A stretch of 64,000 nucleotides of DNA from Arthrobacter sp. ISL-72 (GTDB lineage Bacteria > Actinomycetota > Actinomycetes > Actinomycetales > Micrococcaceae): contig NZ_JAGGPP010000016.1 of assembly GCF_018613755.1 (NCBI RefSeq), forward strand, positions 57,083-121,082, given 5' to 3'. Below are positions 7,998-16,719 of this stretch, one piece after another. Numbering within the stretch: the stretch's first letter is position 1; each line of letters opens with the position of its first letter. Below the pieces are notes generated by a model. The model did no database searches, was not told the origin of the DNA, and was given only the letters and a program-made list of their open reading frames with translations. A program made the translations under genes and the position numbers.

Positions 7998-8720
7998 GTG
8001 CCCCCACGTCCATCGTCCGATACATCCCGCAGCAAAGTCGCCGTCACCGACGTCTACGCTTCCATGCGCGCCTCCATCCTCGAAGGCGGCATCGCTCCTG
8101 GAACGCGGATCAACATTGACGCCGTCGCCCGCAGCCTGGGCGTCTCGCAGACGCCCGTGCGGGAAGTTTTGCAGCGGCTCGAGGGCGACAATCTCGTGGT
8201 CTATAACCCCGGACGCGGCTACAGCACCACCCCGCTGCTCGACCTGCCGGAACTGCGCTCGCTGTTTGAGTTCCGCCTCCTGGTGGAGCCCTGGGCTGCG
8301 CGGGCGGCGGCTGTGGACCGGCTGGCGAATCCGGCGGCGGCCCTCGAGAAGGAGCTGGCCGGCTTCCGCGACACCATGAAAGCCACCAAGGACCTGCGGC
8401 AGGACCTGGTGGCGCATGACACGAGGTTTCACGACACCATCCTGGCTGCCTCGGGAAACCCGGTGGTGCGCAACGCCTTTGCCCAGACGCACTGCCACCT
8501 CCACACCTTCCGGCTCTACCCGGCGGACGTGGACGGGGCCATCACGGTGGCTGAACATTCGGCCGTCCGCGAGGCGATCGAGGCCTGTGATCCGGAGCGG
8601 GCCGAGGCTGCCATGACCACGCACATCCGAAACTCCTTTGACAGGTTTGCCCAGGCTTTCGAGGGCGAACTCGCTCCCTTGGAGGACGGCGGACCGCCCC
8701 GCAGGCACATCGTCAAGTAG
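7998..8720 (+). CDS. GntR family regulator, FCD (FadR) subfamily
   Basis: A 240-residue protein from GTG at 7998, behind CAGAGG. An in-frame ATG at 7866 would translate the operator region and is unlikely. The winged helix covers about residues 12-80, with the GntR motif GTRINIDAVARSLGVSQTPV and REVLQRLEGDNLV. The C-terminal FCD domain has RLLVEPWAARAA, HDTRFHDTIL and the metal/ligand His in VAEHSAVREAI. FCD regulators of sugar-acid loci usually repress until the acid or its keto-deoxy product binds. It sits between the divergent transporter and the dehydratase operon and ends in a strong terminator. Confidence 0.88.
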   Translation: MPPRPSSDTSRSKVAVTDVYASMRASILEGGIAPGTRINIDAVARSLGVSQTPVREVLQRLEGDNLVVYNPGRGYSTTPLLDLPELRSLFEFRLLVEPWAARAAAVDRLANPAAALEKELAGFRDTMKATKDLRQDLVAHDTRFHDTILAASGNPVVRNAFAQTHCHLHTFRLYPADVDGAITVAEHSAVREAIEACDPERAEAAMTTHIRNSFDRFAQAFEGELAPLEDGGPPRRHIVK

Positions 8721-8734
8721 ACGCCCCACGAATC

Positions 8735-8764
8735 GCCCCGGCCACCCATGGCCGGGGCTTTTTT
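8735..8764 (+). terminator. Rho-independent terminator after the GntR gene
   Basis: Stem GCCCCGGCCA (8735-8744) pairs with TGGCCGGGGC (8749-8758) and is followed by six T residues (8759-8764). Confidence 0.92.
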
Positions 8765-8798
8765 GCGCCCCAAGGAGTTTCGGAATGGGGCAGCCGAC

Positions 8799-8844
8799 TT
8801 GACCTGGATCACAAGTCATATATGATTATCCAAATTCATATAGG
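8799..8844 (+). promoter_or_regulatory. Promoter and twin operator of the sugar-acid catabolic operon
   Basis: TTGACC (8799-8804), a 16-nt spacer and TATGAT (8821-8826) form a near-consensus promoter. TCATATA begins at 8816 and again at 8836, a 20-bp period as in the transporter promoter. The shared upstream block GACTTGA-YC-NNGATCACAA is present in both, with the same polarity relative to transcription. Confidence 0.7.
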
Positions 8845-8886
8845 AAAACCTCGTTCAGTTCAGCACGTCACCGAAAGAAGAGATCC

Positions 8887-10233
8887 ATGCCTTCCATCAC
8901 CTCCATCAAGACCCAGGACGTCCGCTTTCCGACGTCCCTGGAGCTCGACGGTTCCGACGCGGTCAACGTTGACCCCGACTACTCCGCCGCTTATGTCGTC
9001 ATCCGCACGGACGCGGGCGACGAAGGCCACGGCTTCATCTTCAGCTGCGGCCGCGGCAACGAAATCCTGACCGCCGCCATCGACGCCTACGCCGGCCTGC
9101 TGGTGGGACGTGACATCGATGAGCTCATCTACGACCTGGGCGGCGCGTCCAAACTCCTCATCCACGACTCCCAGCTGCGCTGGCTCGGGCCTGAGAAGGG
9201 TGTGACGCAGATGGCCTGCGGCGCGCTGGTCAGTGCCCTGTGGGATATCCGGGCCCGCCGGGAGAACAAGCCGCTCTGGCTCCTGCTCAGCGAGATGACC
9301 CCGGAAGAACTCGTAAGCGTCGTTGACTTCACCCACATCCGTGACGCCCTCAGCCCCGAGGAAGCGCTGGACATCCTCCGCGCCGGCCAGGACGGCAAGG
9401 CCGGGCGCATCGCAGCGCTCAAAGCTGACGGTTTTCCCGCCTACACGACGTCGCCGGGCTGGCTTGGCTACAGCGACGAGAAGCTGGTGCGGCTGAGCAA
9501 GGAGGCTGCGGCCGAGGGCTTTTCCATGATCAAGCTGAAGGTGGGCGGGGACATCAACGATGACCGCCGCCGCATGGCGCTGGCCCGCGAAGCCGTGGGC
9601 GGACTGCCGATCGCGATCGACGCAAACCAGCGCTGGGAAGTGTCCGAGGCCATTGAGTGGGTCAACCAGCTCGCGGAGTTCAAGCCGTACTGGATCGAAG
9701 AGCCCACCAGCACCGACGACGTCCTGGGCCACGCCGAGATCCGGAACGGTGTGACCCCCGTGCGGGTGGCCACCGGGGAGGCCGTGGCCAGCCGCATCGT
9801 GTTCAAGCAGCTTCTCCAGGCCGGGGCCATCGACGTGCTCCAGCTCGACTCCACCCGCGTGGGCGGCGTCAACGAAAACGTCGCGATCCTGCTGCTCGCG
9901 GCCAAGTTCGGGGTTCCCGTCTGCCCGCACGCCGGCGGTGTTGGCCTCTGTGAGCTCGTCCAGCATTTCTCGTTCTTTGACTACGCCGTGATCGGCCGCA
10001 GCCAGGAGAGCCGCATGATCGAATACGTCGACCACCTGCACGAGCACTTCGCTGAACCCGTGCGGATCGCCGACGGCCGCTACGCCGCGCCGGAACTCCC
10101 GGGCACGGGCGCCGAGATGCTCAGTGCCTCGCGCACCCGCTGGGAATTCCCCGACGGCGCGGGCTGGCAGGAAGTGGGCAACCGCGCCGCCGTCACGGGC
10201 GGGTCCCTCAGCGCGGCAGGAGCCGGCCGATGA
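8887..10233 (+). CDS. Enolase-superfamily sugar-acid dehydratase, L-fuconate dehydratase-like
   Basis: A 448-residue member of the mandelate racemase branch. Visible catalytic features are the KLKVGG base motif near residue 218, the metal-binding series AIDANQRW (about 240), WIEEPTS (about 270) and GEAVASR (about 297), and the late [12 protein letters not shown] segment. The N-terminus ([24 protein letters not shown], partial) is characteristic of L-fuconate dehydratases, which also act on D-arabinonate and L-galactonate because these share stereochemistry. The product would be a 2-keto-3-deoxy acid. It overlaps the next gene by 4 nt (ATGA). Subfamily is confident; the true substrate here is inference. 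Confidence 0.85.
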   Translation: MPSITSIKTQDVRFPTSLELDGSDAVNVDPDYSAAYVVIRTDAGDEGHGFIFSCGRGNEILTAAIDAYAGLLVGRDIDELIYDLGGASKLLIHDSQLRWLGPEKGVTQMACGALVSALWDIRARRENKPLWLLLSEMTPEELVSVVDFTHIRDALSPEEALDILRAGQDGKAGRIAALKADGFPAYTTSPGWLGYSDEKLVRLSKEAAAEGFSMIKLKVGGDINDDRRRMALAREAVGGLPIAIDANQRWEVSEAIEWVNQLAEFKPYWIEEPTSTDDVLGHAEIRNGVTPVRVATGEAVASRIVFKQLLQAGAIDVLQLDSTRVGGVNENVAILLLAAKFGVPVCPHAGGVGLCELVQHFSFFDYAVIGRSQESRMIEYVDHLHEHFAEPVRIADGRYAAPELPGTGAEMLSASRTRWEFPDGAGWQEVGNRAAVTGGSLSAAGAGR

Positions 10234-11783
10234 CCGCAACAACCGAAGCGGCCGCTCTAACCCCAGCGGGCGCTCTAACCCCAGCGGGCGGGGTCACCTC
10301 TGCGGAGCACGTCAACGCAGCCGTCGAAGCCGCCCAGACCGCCTTCGAACAGGGCCGCCAGGCGGACCCGAACCAGCGTGCCGCTTGGCTCGAGGCCATC
10401 GCCTCGGGGCTGGAGCAGGACGCCGCAGCCCTCGTGGAGATCGCCGTCCGGGAGACGCACCTCGGTCCCGCCCGCCTGGAGGGTGAGCTGAAACGTACCG
10501 TCTTCCAGCTGCGGCTCTTTGCGGACGAAATCCGCCTCGGCGAGCACTTTGACGCCACCATCGACCATGCTGATCCCGCCTGGGGCATGGGACCGCGGCC
10601 GGACTTGCGGCGCTACAACGTTCCGCTCGGTGTGGTCGGCGTCTTCGGGGCCTCCAACTTCCCCTTCGCGTTCAGCGTGATGGGCGGCGACAGCGCCTCG
10701 GCCCTGGCTGCAGGCGGCGCGGTGGTGCACAAGGCCCACGACGCGCACCGCGAGCTGGCGGCCCGCACCGCCCGGACGGTGACGTCCGCGCTGGAAGCTG
10801 CCGGGGCGCCGTCGGGCCTCTTCTCACTGGTGACGGGGCGCCAGGCCGGCGAGGCCCTCGTCGACCATCCGCTGGTGAAGGCCATCGGCTTCACGGGCTC
10901 GACGGCGGGCGGACGGGCGCTGCTCAACCGCATCGCCGCCCGGCCGGAGCCCATCCCCTTCTTCGGCGAACTGGGCGGCATCAACGCCGTCTTCGTCACC
11001 GGCAAGGCCTGGGCAGCCCGGCGCGAGGAGATCCTCACCGGCTATGCGGGCTCCTTCACCCTCGGAATGGGCCAGTTCTGCACCAAACCCGGGCTGCTGT
11101 TCGTCCCGGCGGGGCAGGCTGCAGAAACCCGCGGGCAGCTCGAAAAGGCGCTGGCAGGCGTGGCGCCGGCCAGGCTGCTCAGCGAGCGGCTGCATGCCGG
11201 TTACGCCGACGCCGTCCGCGGGCTCCGGGACAGCGGCGGCGTGGACGTTCTGGTCGAGGGGGACTTTGCCGAGGCTCCCGCGCCCACCGTCCTGCGCACC
11301 ACGGCCGCGGCAGTCCGGAAGAACCCGGACATCCTGCGGCAGGAGATGTTCGGCCCGGCGAGCCTCGTGGTCGAGTACGGCGACGAGTCGGAACTGCCCG
11401 GACTCGCTGGACTGCTGGAAGGGCAGCTGACCACCACGCTGCAGGCCGAAGAGGACGACGACGTCACCGAGCTTGCCGCCCGGCTGACGGACATCAGCGG
11501 CCGCGTCCTCTGGAACGGCTGGCCGACCGGCGTCACCGTCAGCTACGCGCAGCACCACGGCGGACCGTATCCGGCCACGACGTCGGCCACCACCTCGGTG
11601 GGGACCGCGGCCATCCGCCGCTTCCTGCGGCCGGTGGCGTTCCAGTCGTTCCCCGCCTCCCGGCTGCCGGAACCGCTGCAGGACGGCAATCCCTGGGACG
11701 TCCCGCAAAGGGTCGACGGCGTCTGGCGGCGGCCGTCCGGCGCCCGCCACGAGCAGACCTCCGGCAAGGAGGACCAGCGGTGA
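10230..11783 (+). CDS. Aldehyde dehydrogenase, alpha-ketoglutarate semialdehyde dehydrogenase type
   Basis: A 517-residue NAD(P)-dependent aldehyde dehydrogenase. [20 protein letters not shown] (about 132-151), [29 protein letters not shown] with the general-base Glu, and [10 protein letters not shown] with the nucleophilic Cys are all present. This pattern belongs to the NADP-type KGSA dehydrogenase group. It would oxidise alpha-ketoglutarate semialdehyde to alpha-ketoglutarate. ATG overlaps the preceding stop, and its own stop overlaps the GTG of the next gene, so the three genes are translationally coupled. The N-terminus carries an in-frame 18-bp tandem duplication giving LTPAG twice. Confidence 0.87.
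   Translation: MTATTEAAALTPAGALTPAGGVTSAEHVNAAVEAAQTAFEQGRQADPNQRAAWLEAIASGLEQDAAALVEIAVRETHLGPARLEGELKRTVFQLRLFADEIRLGEHFDATIDHADPAWGMGPRPDLRRYNVPLGVVGVFGASNFPFAFSVMGGDSASALAAGGAVVHKAHDAHRELAARTARTVTSALEAAGAPSGLFSLVTGRQAGEALVDHPLVKAIGFTGSTAGGRALLNRIAARPEPIPFFGELGGINAVFVTGKAWAARREEILTGYAGSFTLGMGQFCTKPGLLFVPAGQAAETRGQLEKALAGVAPARLLSERLHAGYADAVRGLRDSGGVDVLVEGDFAEAPAPTVLRTTAAAVRKNPDILRQEMFGPASLVVEYGDESELPGLAGLLEGQLTTTLQAEEDDDVTELAARLTDISGRVLWNGWPTGVTVSYAQHHGGPYPATTSATTSVGTAAIRRFLRPVAFQSFPASRLPEPLQDGNPWDVPQRVDGVWRRPSGARHEQTSGKEDQR
10254..10289 (+). repeat. In-frame 18-bp tandem duplication in the aldehyde dehydrogenase gene
   Basis: GCTCTAACCCCAGCGGGC is present twice in a row (10254-10271 and 10272-10289), adding six residues (ALTPAG) to the poorly conserved N-terminus. 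Confidence 0.9.
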
Positions 11784-12985
11784 TTGCCCCGACCACCACA
11801 ACAGCTGACGTTCTGCCGGAGGACCATGAGCGGGCACTGCTCATCGGACGCGTCTGGGATCCGGCGACAGGAGGCCCGCTCGTGGTGGCCCTCAGTCGCG
11901 GGACGGTCTTTGACCTGCGCCGCCTGGCCGGCACGGTCTCGGAGCTGCTGGAGCTGCCAGACCCGGCGGCCGCCGTCCGCGCAGCCCTTCTGGATCCGGA
12001 ACTGGCCGAACCGCGGTGGGCGGCTGCCGACGTCGTGGGCGCTTCCCTGGCAGGGGAGGCCTCCCGGCCGCACCTGTTGGCACCCGTTGACCTTCAGGTC
12101 ATCAAGGCCTGCGGCGTGACCTTCGTGGACAGCATGATCGAACGGGTGATCGAGGAGCGCTGCGCCGGCGACGCCGGACGGGCCGCCGAAATGCGCGAGC
12201 TCGTGGGCCGCGCACTGGGCGGGAGCATCGGCAAAATCCGGCCCGGTTCGCCGGAAGCAGCCGAGGCCAAGAAAGTCCTGATCGCTGAGGGCCTGTGGTC
12301 GCAGTACCTGGAGGTGGGCATCGGTCCGGACCCCGAGGTGTTCACCAAGGCGCCCGTCCTGTCCTCGGTGGGGCTCGGTGCGGGGATCGGCATTCCGTCC
12401 TTTTCCTCCTGGAACAACCCGGAACCGGAGCTGGTGCTGATCGTCACCTCAACCGGCAAGGTGGTGGGTGCGACCCTGGGCAACGACGTCAACCTCCGCG
12501 ACGTGGAAGGCCGCAGTGCACTCCTGCTCGGCAAGGCCAAGGACAACAACGGCTCCAGCGCACTGGGGCCGCTGATCAGGCTGTTCGACGGCGGGTTCAC
12601 GCTGGAGACGCTCCGCGACGAGGAGATCCTGCTGCGCGTGGAGGGGCCGGACGGCTTCCAGCTGGATGGGCGGAACACCGTGGCAAGGATCAGCCGGCCC
12701 TTTGAGGAGCTGGTGGCGGCCACGCACGGAAAGCACCATCAGTACCCGGACGGTTTCGCCCTCTTCACCGGAACGCTGTTTGCGCCGACGCAGGACCGGG
12801 ACGAACCGGGACAGGGCTTCACCCACAAGCACGGGGACGTGGTGACCATCCGCAGCCGCCATCTTGGCGCGCTGGTCAACCGGGTGGGCGCCTGCGAGGA
12901 GCTGCCGGAATGGACCTTCGGTTTGCGCCAGCTGTTCGCTTACCTCGAGGCTACGCAAGCGCTTGCGTTAACGCCGCGCGGGTAA
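11780..12985 (+). CDS. Fumarylacetoacetate hydrolase family protein, 2-keto-3-deoxy acid dehydratase type
   Basis: A 401-residue FAH-family protein, the long form seen in pentonate pathways rather than the shorter acylpyruvase form. VTFVDSMIERVIEER precedes the core, and SSWNNPEPELVLIV, GNDVNLRDVEGRSALLLGKA and SALGPLIRLF carry the metal-binding acidic residues. It likely converts 2-keto-3-deoxy-pentonate to alpha-ketoglutarate semialdehyde, which feeds the coupled dehydrogenase. GTG at 11780 overlaps the previous stop. The last codons overlap a perfect 16-bp palindrome at 12953-12968. An alternative is hydrolysis of a diketo-deoxy acid, as in the L-fuconate route; a KDF dehydrogenase is missing here, which favours the dehydratase reading. 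Confidence 0.82.
   Translation: MIAPTTTTADVLPEDHERALLIGRVWDPATGGPLVVALSRGTVFDLRRLAGTVSELLELPDPAAAVRAALLDPELAEPRWAAADVVGASLAGEASRPHLLAPVDLQVIKACGVTFVDSMIERVIEERCAGDAGRAAEMRELVGRALGGSIGKIRPGSPEAAEAKKVLIAEGLWSQYLEVGIGPDPEVFTKAPVLSSVGLGAGIGIPSFSSWNNPEPELVLIVTSTGKVVGATLGNDVNLRDVEGRSALLLGKAKDNNGSSALGPLIRLFDGGFTLETLRDEEILLRVEGPDGFQLDGRNTVARISRPFEELVAATHGKHHQYPDGFALFTGTLFAPTQDRDEPGQGFTHKHGDVVTIRSRHLGALVNRVGACEELPEWTFGLRQLFAYLEATQALALTPRG
12953..12968. promoter_or_regulatory. LacI-type operator inside the end of the FAH-family gene
   Basis: ACGCAAGCGCTTGCGT is a perfect 16-bp palindrome of the LacI/CcpA operator style with a central CG. It lies 32 nt before the LacI regulator start and overlaps the last codons of the preceding gene, so autoregulation of the LacI gene is likely. 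Confidence 0.75.
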
Positions 12986-12999
12986 TAACGTGAACCCTC

Positions 13000-14067
13000 G
13001 TGAGTGCAGGGATCGACGAGGTAGCTGAGCGAGCAGGGGTGGCGACCTCAACAGTGTCGCGCGCCCTCCGCGGTCTCCCGGGGGTTTCCAAAGCCACCAG
13101 GGTGAGGATCCGGAAGATCGCCGCGGACCTGGGCTACCAGGCTTCCCCCAGTGCGTCCCGGCTGGCGACGGGAGTGACCGGAACCGTCGCCGTCGTCGTT
13201 CCCGACGCCACGAAGTGGTTCTTCGGCCAGGTGATCTCCGGCGCCGGTTCGGCCATCCGTGCAGCAGGCCGGGACGTGCTCCTGTACGAACTGGGCGACA
13301 GCGAGGGCCGCCGCCGGTTCTTCAGCCAGCAGGTGCTCCGCGGCCGCGCCGACGCCGTGATGGTGCTGTCACTGAGCCTGACGCAGCAGGAGGCCGGCAT
13401 GCTGCAGGCCCTGAACTTGCCGGTGGTCCTGCTGGGCCACAGCTCGGAATACTTCGGCAGCGTCAGGGTGGACGAACGAGCGGCGGCACGGACCGCCGTC
13501 GGGCACCTGGTGGACCTGGGTCACCGCCGGATCGGACTGATCGGCATCGATGATGAACGGGAGGCCACCGCCGGAAGTGCGGCCCCGCCGTCCCGCGTGG
13601 CCGGATCCCGGCAGTCTTTGCTCGCAGCCGGGATCCCGCTGGAGGACGCGCTTCAGCAGTTCGGCCCCAACTCGGTGGACGGCGGCGCCGCCGCAATGGA
13701 GCGGCTGCTGTCCGCTCCGGTACCGCCCACCGGCGTCTTTGTCAGCTCCGATGAAATGGCGTTCGGGGCCATGGAAGCTGCGCGCGCCGCCGGCCTGGAC
13801 ATCCCGCGGGACATGTCGCTGGTCGGTTTCGACAACCACGATCTGGCCCGCGTCATGGACCTCACCACCATCGACCAGGACGTCCGGGGGCAGGGCGCGG
13901 CCGCGGCGGAACTGCTGCTCCGAGCCCTGGAACCACCGGGCTCCGGCGCGGCAAGGCAGACGAGGATCATCAACACGCACCTGGTAAAGCGGGGCACTAC
14001 CTCCGCCCCGGCCACCGCGGCCACCCGCTCCGCCCGGCCCAGCCGAAAAACCCGGCAACAACCGTAA
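13000..14067 (+). CDS. LacI family transcriptional regulator
   Basis: A 355-residue regulator starting at GTG 13000. The N-terminal helix-turn-helix reads IDEVAERAGVATSTVSRALR, followed by the hinge-helix segment PSASRLATG. The periplasmic-binding-protein-like effector domain follows, with LGHRRIGLIG and the PTGVFVSSDEMAFGAMEAAR segment before DMSLVGFDNHDLARVMD. It starts 14 nt after the FAH gene and could be read from the operon or from its own operator at 12953. Its presence beside an FCD regulator means the island has two regulators. The effector is probably a sugar or sugar acid. Confidence 0.9.
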   Translation: MSAGIDEVAERAGVATSTVSRALRGLPGVSKATRVRIRKIAADLGYQASPSASRLATGVTGTVAVVVPDATKWFFGQVISGAGSAIRAAGRDVLLYELGDSEGRRRFFSQQVLRGRADAVMVLSLSLTQQEAGMLQALNLPVVLLGHSSEYFGSVRVDERAAARTAVGHLVDLGHRRIGLIGIDDEREATAGSAAPPSRVAGSRQSLLAAGIPLEDALQQFGPNSVDGGAAAMERLLSAPVPPTGVFVSSDEMAFGAMEAARAAGLDIPRDMSLVGFDNHDLARVMDLTTIDQDVRGQGAAAAELLLRALEPPGSGAARQTRIINTHLVKRGTTSAPATAATRSARPSRKTRQQP

Positions 14068-14101
14068 CCAGTCCGCCAGCAACTACGAAGGAAGACAACT
14101 G

Positions 14102-15097
14102 ATGGAATACCGCAAGCTCGGCTCATCCGGCATGTACATTAGCTCCCTGGCCTACGGCAACTGGGTCACCCACGGTGAACAGATCGACCAGGAGGCCGCA
14201 ACAGCCTGTGTCCGCAAAGCACTGGACCTTGGCATCACCACGTTCGACACGGCGGACGCCTATGCGGGAACACGCGCTGAATCGGCCCTCGGGGAGGCGC
14301 TGCGCGGAACCCGGCGCGAGAGTACGGAAATCTTCACCAAGGTCTACTTCCCCACGGGAGAAGGCAAGAACGACCGGGGCCTGTCCCGGAAGCACATCAT
14401 GGAATCCATCAACGGATCCCTGTCCCGGCTCGGCACAGACTACGTCGACCTCTACCAGGCGCACCGGTACGACTATGAAACGCCGCTGGAGGAAACCATG
14501 CAGGCCTTCGCGGACATAGTCCGCGCCGGCAAGGCACTGTACATCGGCGTCTCCGAATGGACCGTGGACGAGATCCGGGCGGGCGCCGCCCTGGCGAAGG
14601 ACCTGGGAATCCAGCTGATCTCCAACCAGCCCCAGTACTCCATGCTCTGGCGGGTCATCGAGGAAGAAATCGTGCCCACCAGCGTTGAGCTGGGCATCGG
14701 CCAGATCTGCTGGTCGCCGCTGGCCCAGGGCGTCCTCACCGGCAAGTACCTGCCCGGGCAGGCCGCCCCCGCACAGTCCCGGTTCGCCGCGGAGGACGGG
14801 TCGCTCAAAGAGAACCGCTACCTCACCGAGGACGTCCTTGAGCGCGTGCAGAAGCTCAAACCCGTTGCCGAGGAGGCAGGCCTGTCCATGGCCGGACTCG
14901 CCGTGGCCTGGGTTCTGCAAAACAGCAACGTTTCCGCCGCCATTGTGGGCGCATCCCGGCCCGAGCAGCTCGAAGACAACGTCAAGGCCGCCGGGGTAAC
15001 ACTCGACGCATCACTGATGGACAGAATTGACGAGCTGATGCTTCCCGTGGCTGAACGCGACCCGCAGAAGGTCGAATCGTTCAAGGAACGCGTCTAG
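14102..15097 (+). CDS. Aldo/keto reductase (voltage-gated K+ channel beta-subunit-like clade)
   Basis: A 331-residue TIM-barrel oxidoreductase with RBS GAAGGAAG before ATG. The AKR catalytic tetrad is visible: Asp in TFDTADAYAGTRAE with its Tyr, Lys in IFTKVYF and His in LYQAHRYDYETP. The NADPH-binding end has IVGASRPEQLEDNV. It lies 34 nt after the LacI gene and probably ends the sugar-acid transcription unit. It could oxidise the free sugar or reduce a carbonyl intermediate; the family does not decide this. Confidence 0.88.
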   Translation: MEYRKLGSSGMYISSLAYGNWVTHGEQIDQEAATACVRKALDLGITTFDTADAYAGTRAESALGEALRGTRRESTEIFTKVYFPTGEGKNDRGLSRKHIMESINGSLSRLGTDYVDLYQAHRYDYETPLEETMQAFADIVRAGKALYIGVSEWTVDEIRAGAALAKDLGIQLISNQPQYSMLWRVIEEEIVPTSVELGIGQICWSPLAQGVLTGKYLPGQAAPAQSRFAAEDGSLKENRYLTEDVLERVQKLKPVAEEAGLSMAGLAVAWVLQNSNVSAAIVGASRPEQLEDNVKAAGVTLDASLMDRIDELMLPVAERDPQKVESFKERV

Positions 15098-15111
15098 CCC
15101 GGACAGGATCC

Positions 15112-15330
15112 TTACTCGGGCGGGGCGTCGGGCGCGGTGAGGTCCAGGTCTTCCGGATTCTCAGGCGGCTCGGGAGCTTCTCCCGTTTCGCGGGCCTTGA
15201 TGTGGCCGGTGTCGTCCAGGGCCGGGTTGGCACCCTCGACGCCGGCGGGGTCCGGCTTCTTGGACCCGCCGCCGGGCTTTGTGCTCTCAACAGGCGCAGT
15301 GCCGCCCGGCTCGGTTGGGGTATCAGTCAT
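15112..15330 (-). CDS. Small acidic proline-rich protein, 72 aa
   Basis: From ATG at 15330 the product is MTDTPTEPGGTAPVESTKPG... and ends DLDLTAPDAPPE. It is rich in Pro, Glu, Asp and Gly, has no hydrophobic segment and is predicted to be disordered. The longer upstream frame overlaps the ackA promoter region and was not used. It is convergent with the aldo/keto reductase, 14 nt away. I do not recognise a domain; similar short disordered proteins are common in this family of bacteria. Confidence 0.6.
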   Translation of the reverse strand: MTDTPTEPGGTAPVESTKPGGGSKKPDPAGVEGANPALDDTGHIKARETGEAPEPPENPEDLDLTAPDAPPE

Positions 15331-15453
15331 GGAAAGGCCTTCCGTGCGTTGTCCAGCTGGTCCGCCGACTCTAAGCGCCTGCAGAACCTTTCGCAATGGC
15401 GCTACGATCGAACTTCCACCGACCACCGCAGCAGCCACGGCTTAGGAGGCCCA

Positions 15454-16626
15454 GTGCTCGTCCTCGTCATCAACTCCGGCTCATCCTCGCTCAAGTTCCA
15501 GGTGCGGGACGTGGCATCCCACAGCATCCTCACCGAGGGACTGATCGAAAAGATCGGCATGGGCAACGGCGGGGAAGGCGACGGCGAGATCGAGGGCCCG
15601 CGCGACCATGCGGAGGCGCTGGAGCAGGTGGACGCCGCCATCCACGAGGTGCTGGGCGACCGGAAGCTGGACGCTGTGGGCCACCGCGTGGTGCACGGCG
15701 GCGAGCGCTTCGGCGAGCCCGTGCTGATAGACAACGAGATCACCCGTGCCATCGAGCGGCTCAACCCGCTGGCCCCGCTGCACAATCCCGCCAACGTGCT
15801 GGGCATCCGCGCCATCGCCAGGAAGTGGCCGGACATGCCGCAGGTTGCCGTGTTCGACACCGCCTTCCACCGCACCCTGCCCGAGCAGGCGTGGCGCTAC
15901 GCCGTGCCGGACTCGCTCTACACGAACCACGGCATCCGCCGCTACGGCTTCCACGGCACCTCGCACGAGTACGTGACACATCAGGCGGCTGCGCTGCTGG
16001 ACCTTCCCGTGGAAGAGTTCGACGGCGTGATCGCCCACCTGGGGAACGGCGCCTCCGTCACCGCCCTCCGCGGCGGAAAATCCGTGGACACGTCCATGGG
16101 CTTCACCCCGCTGGAAGGCCTGGTGATGGGCACACGCTCGGGCGACCTGGACCCGTCCATCCTGGTGTTCCTGGGCCGGACCGGCTGGTCAACCGAGGAC
16201 ATCGACTCCCTGCTCAACCGCGAATCCGGGCTCAGGGGACTTGCCGGCAACAACGACATGCGCTCGGTCGTGGAAGCCTCTGAAGCCGGTGACTCCCGGG
16301 CTGCCACCGCGCTCGCCGTCGCGTCCTACCGGCTGGCCAAGTACATCGGCGGGTACCACGTGGCAGTCGGCGGGGCGAAGGCCCTGGTGTTCACGGCCGG
16401 CATCGGCGAGAACTCGCACCAGTTCCGCACGCTGGTGGGGGAGAAGCTGGGGGCGCTGGGCATAGAGCTCGACGCCGGGCTGAACAGTGAGCGGTCCAAG
16501 GAAGCGCGCGTTATTTCCACCGCCGCGTCGCTGATCCCCGTCCTGGTGGTTCCCACCGACGAGGAACGCGCCATCGCGGAGGCGACGGCCGCCGTCGTAA
16601 ATTCCTCCGGACGCTCTCTCACTTAA
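15454..16626 (+). CDS. ackA: Acetate kinase
   Basis: A 390-residue ASKHA-fold kinase that forms acetate and ATP from acetyl phosphate. I chose GTG at 15454, giving VLVLVINSGSSSLKFQV, because AGGAGG lies 4 nt upstream; the longer frame from 15202 is an artefact. NSGSSSLK, HRVVHGGE, FDTAFHRTLP, GFHGTSHEYV, HLGNGASV and FTAGIGENS match the family motifs. It is separated from pta by the sugar-acid island. The last residues SSGRSLT and the stop codon lie inside a 32-bp tandem repeat, so the C-terminal tip appears to have been replaced. Confidence 0.95.
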   Translation: MLVLVINSGSSSLKFQVRDVASHSILTEGLIEKIGMGNGGEGDGEIEGPRDHAEALEQVDAAIHEVLGDRKLDAVGHRVVHGGERFGEPVLIDNEITRAIERLNPLAPLHNPANVLGIRAIARKWPDMPQVAVFDTAFHRTLPEQAWRYAVPDSLYTNHGIRRYGFHGTSHEYVTHQAAALLDLPVEEFDGVIAHLGNGASVTALRGGKSVDTSMGFTPLEGLVMGTRSGDLDPSILVFLGRTGWSTEDIDSLLNRESGLRGLAGNNDMRSVVEASEAGDSRAATALAVASYRLAKYIGGYHVAVGGAKALVFTAGIGENSHQFRTLVGEKLGALGIELDAGLNSERSKEARVISTAASLIPVLVVPTDEERAIAEATAAVVNSSGRSLT

Positions 16627-16717
16627 CGTCGCCTAAATCCGGACGCTCTCTCATTTTACGTCGCTCTAATCCGGACGCTCTCTCACTTAACGTCGCCTAA
16701 ATCCGGACGCTCTCTCA
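16606..16717 (+). repeat. 32-bp tandem repeat, three full units and one half unit
   Basis: Units start at 16606, 16638, 16670 and 16702, each opening with TCCGGACGCTCTCTCA. Units 1 and 3 are identical; unit 2 has a few changes; unit 4 stops after 16 bases. The first unit contains the ackA stop. No variable spacers are present, so it is not a CRISPR array. Confidence 0.92.
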
Positions 16718-16719
16718 GA

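Noticed and set aside
15202..15453. 84-codon N-terminal extension of acetate kinase
   Set aside because: It has no similarity to the family and is antisense to the small acidic protein; AGGAGG before GTG 15454 marks the real start.
16606..16717. Regular 32-bp periodic repeats as a CRISPR array
   Set aside because: Units are contiguous with no variable spacers, and the first unit is coding.
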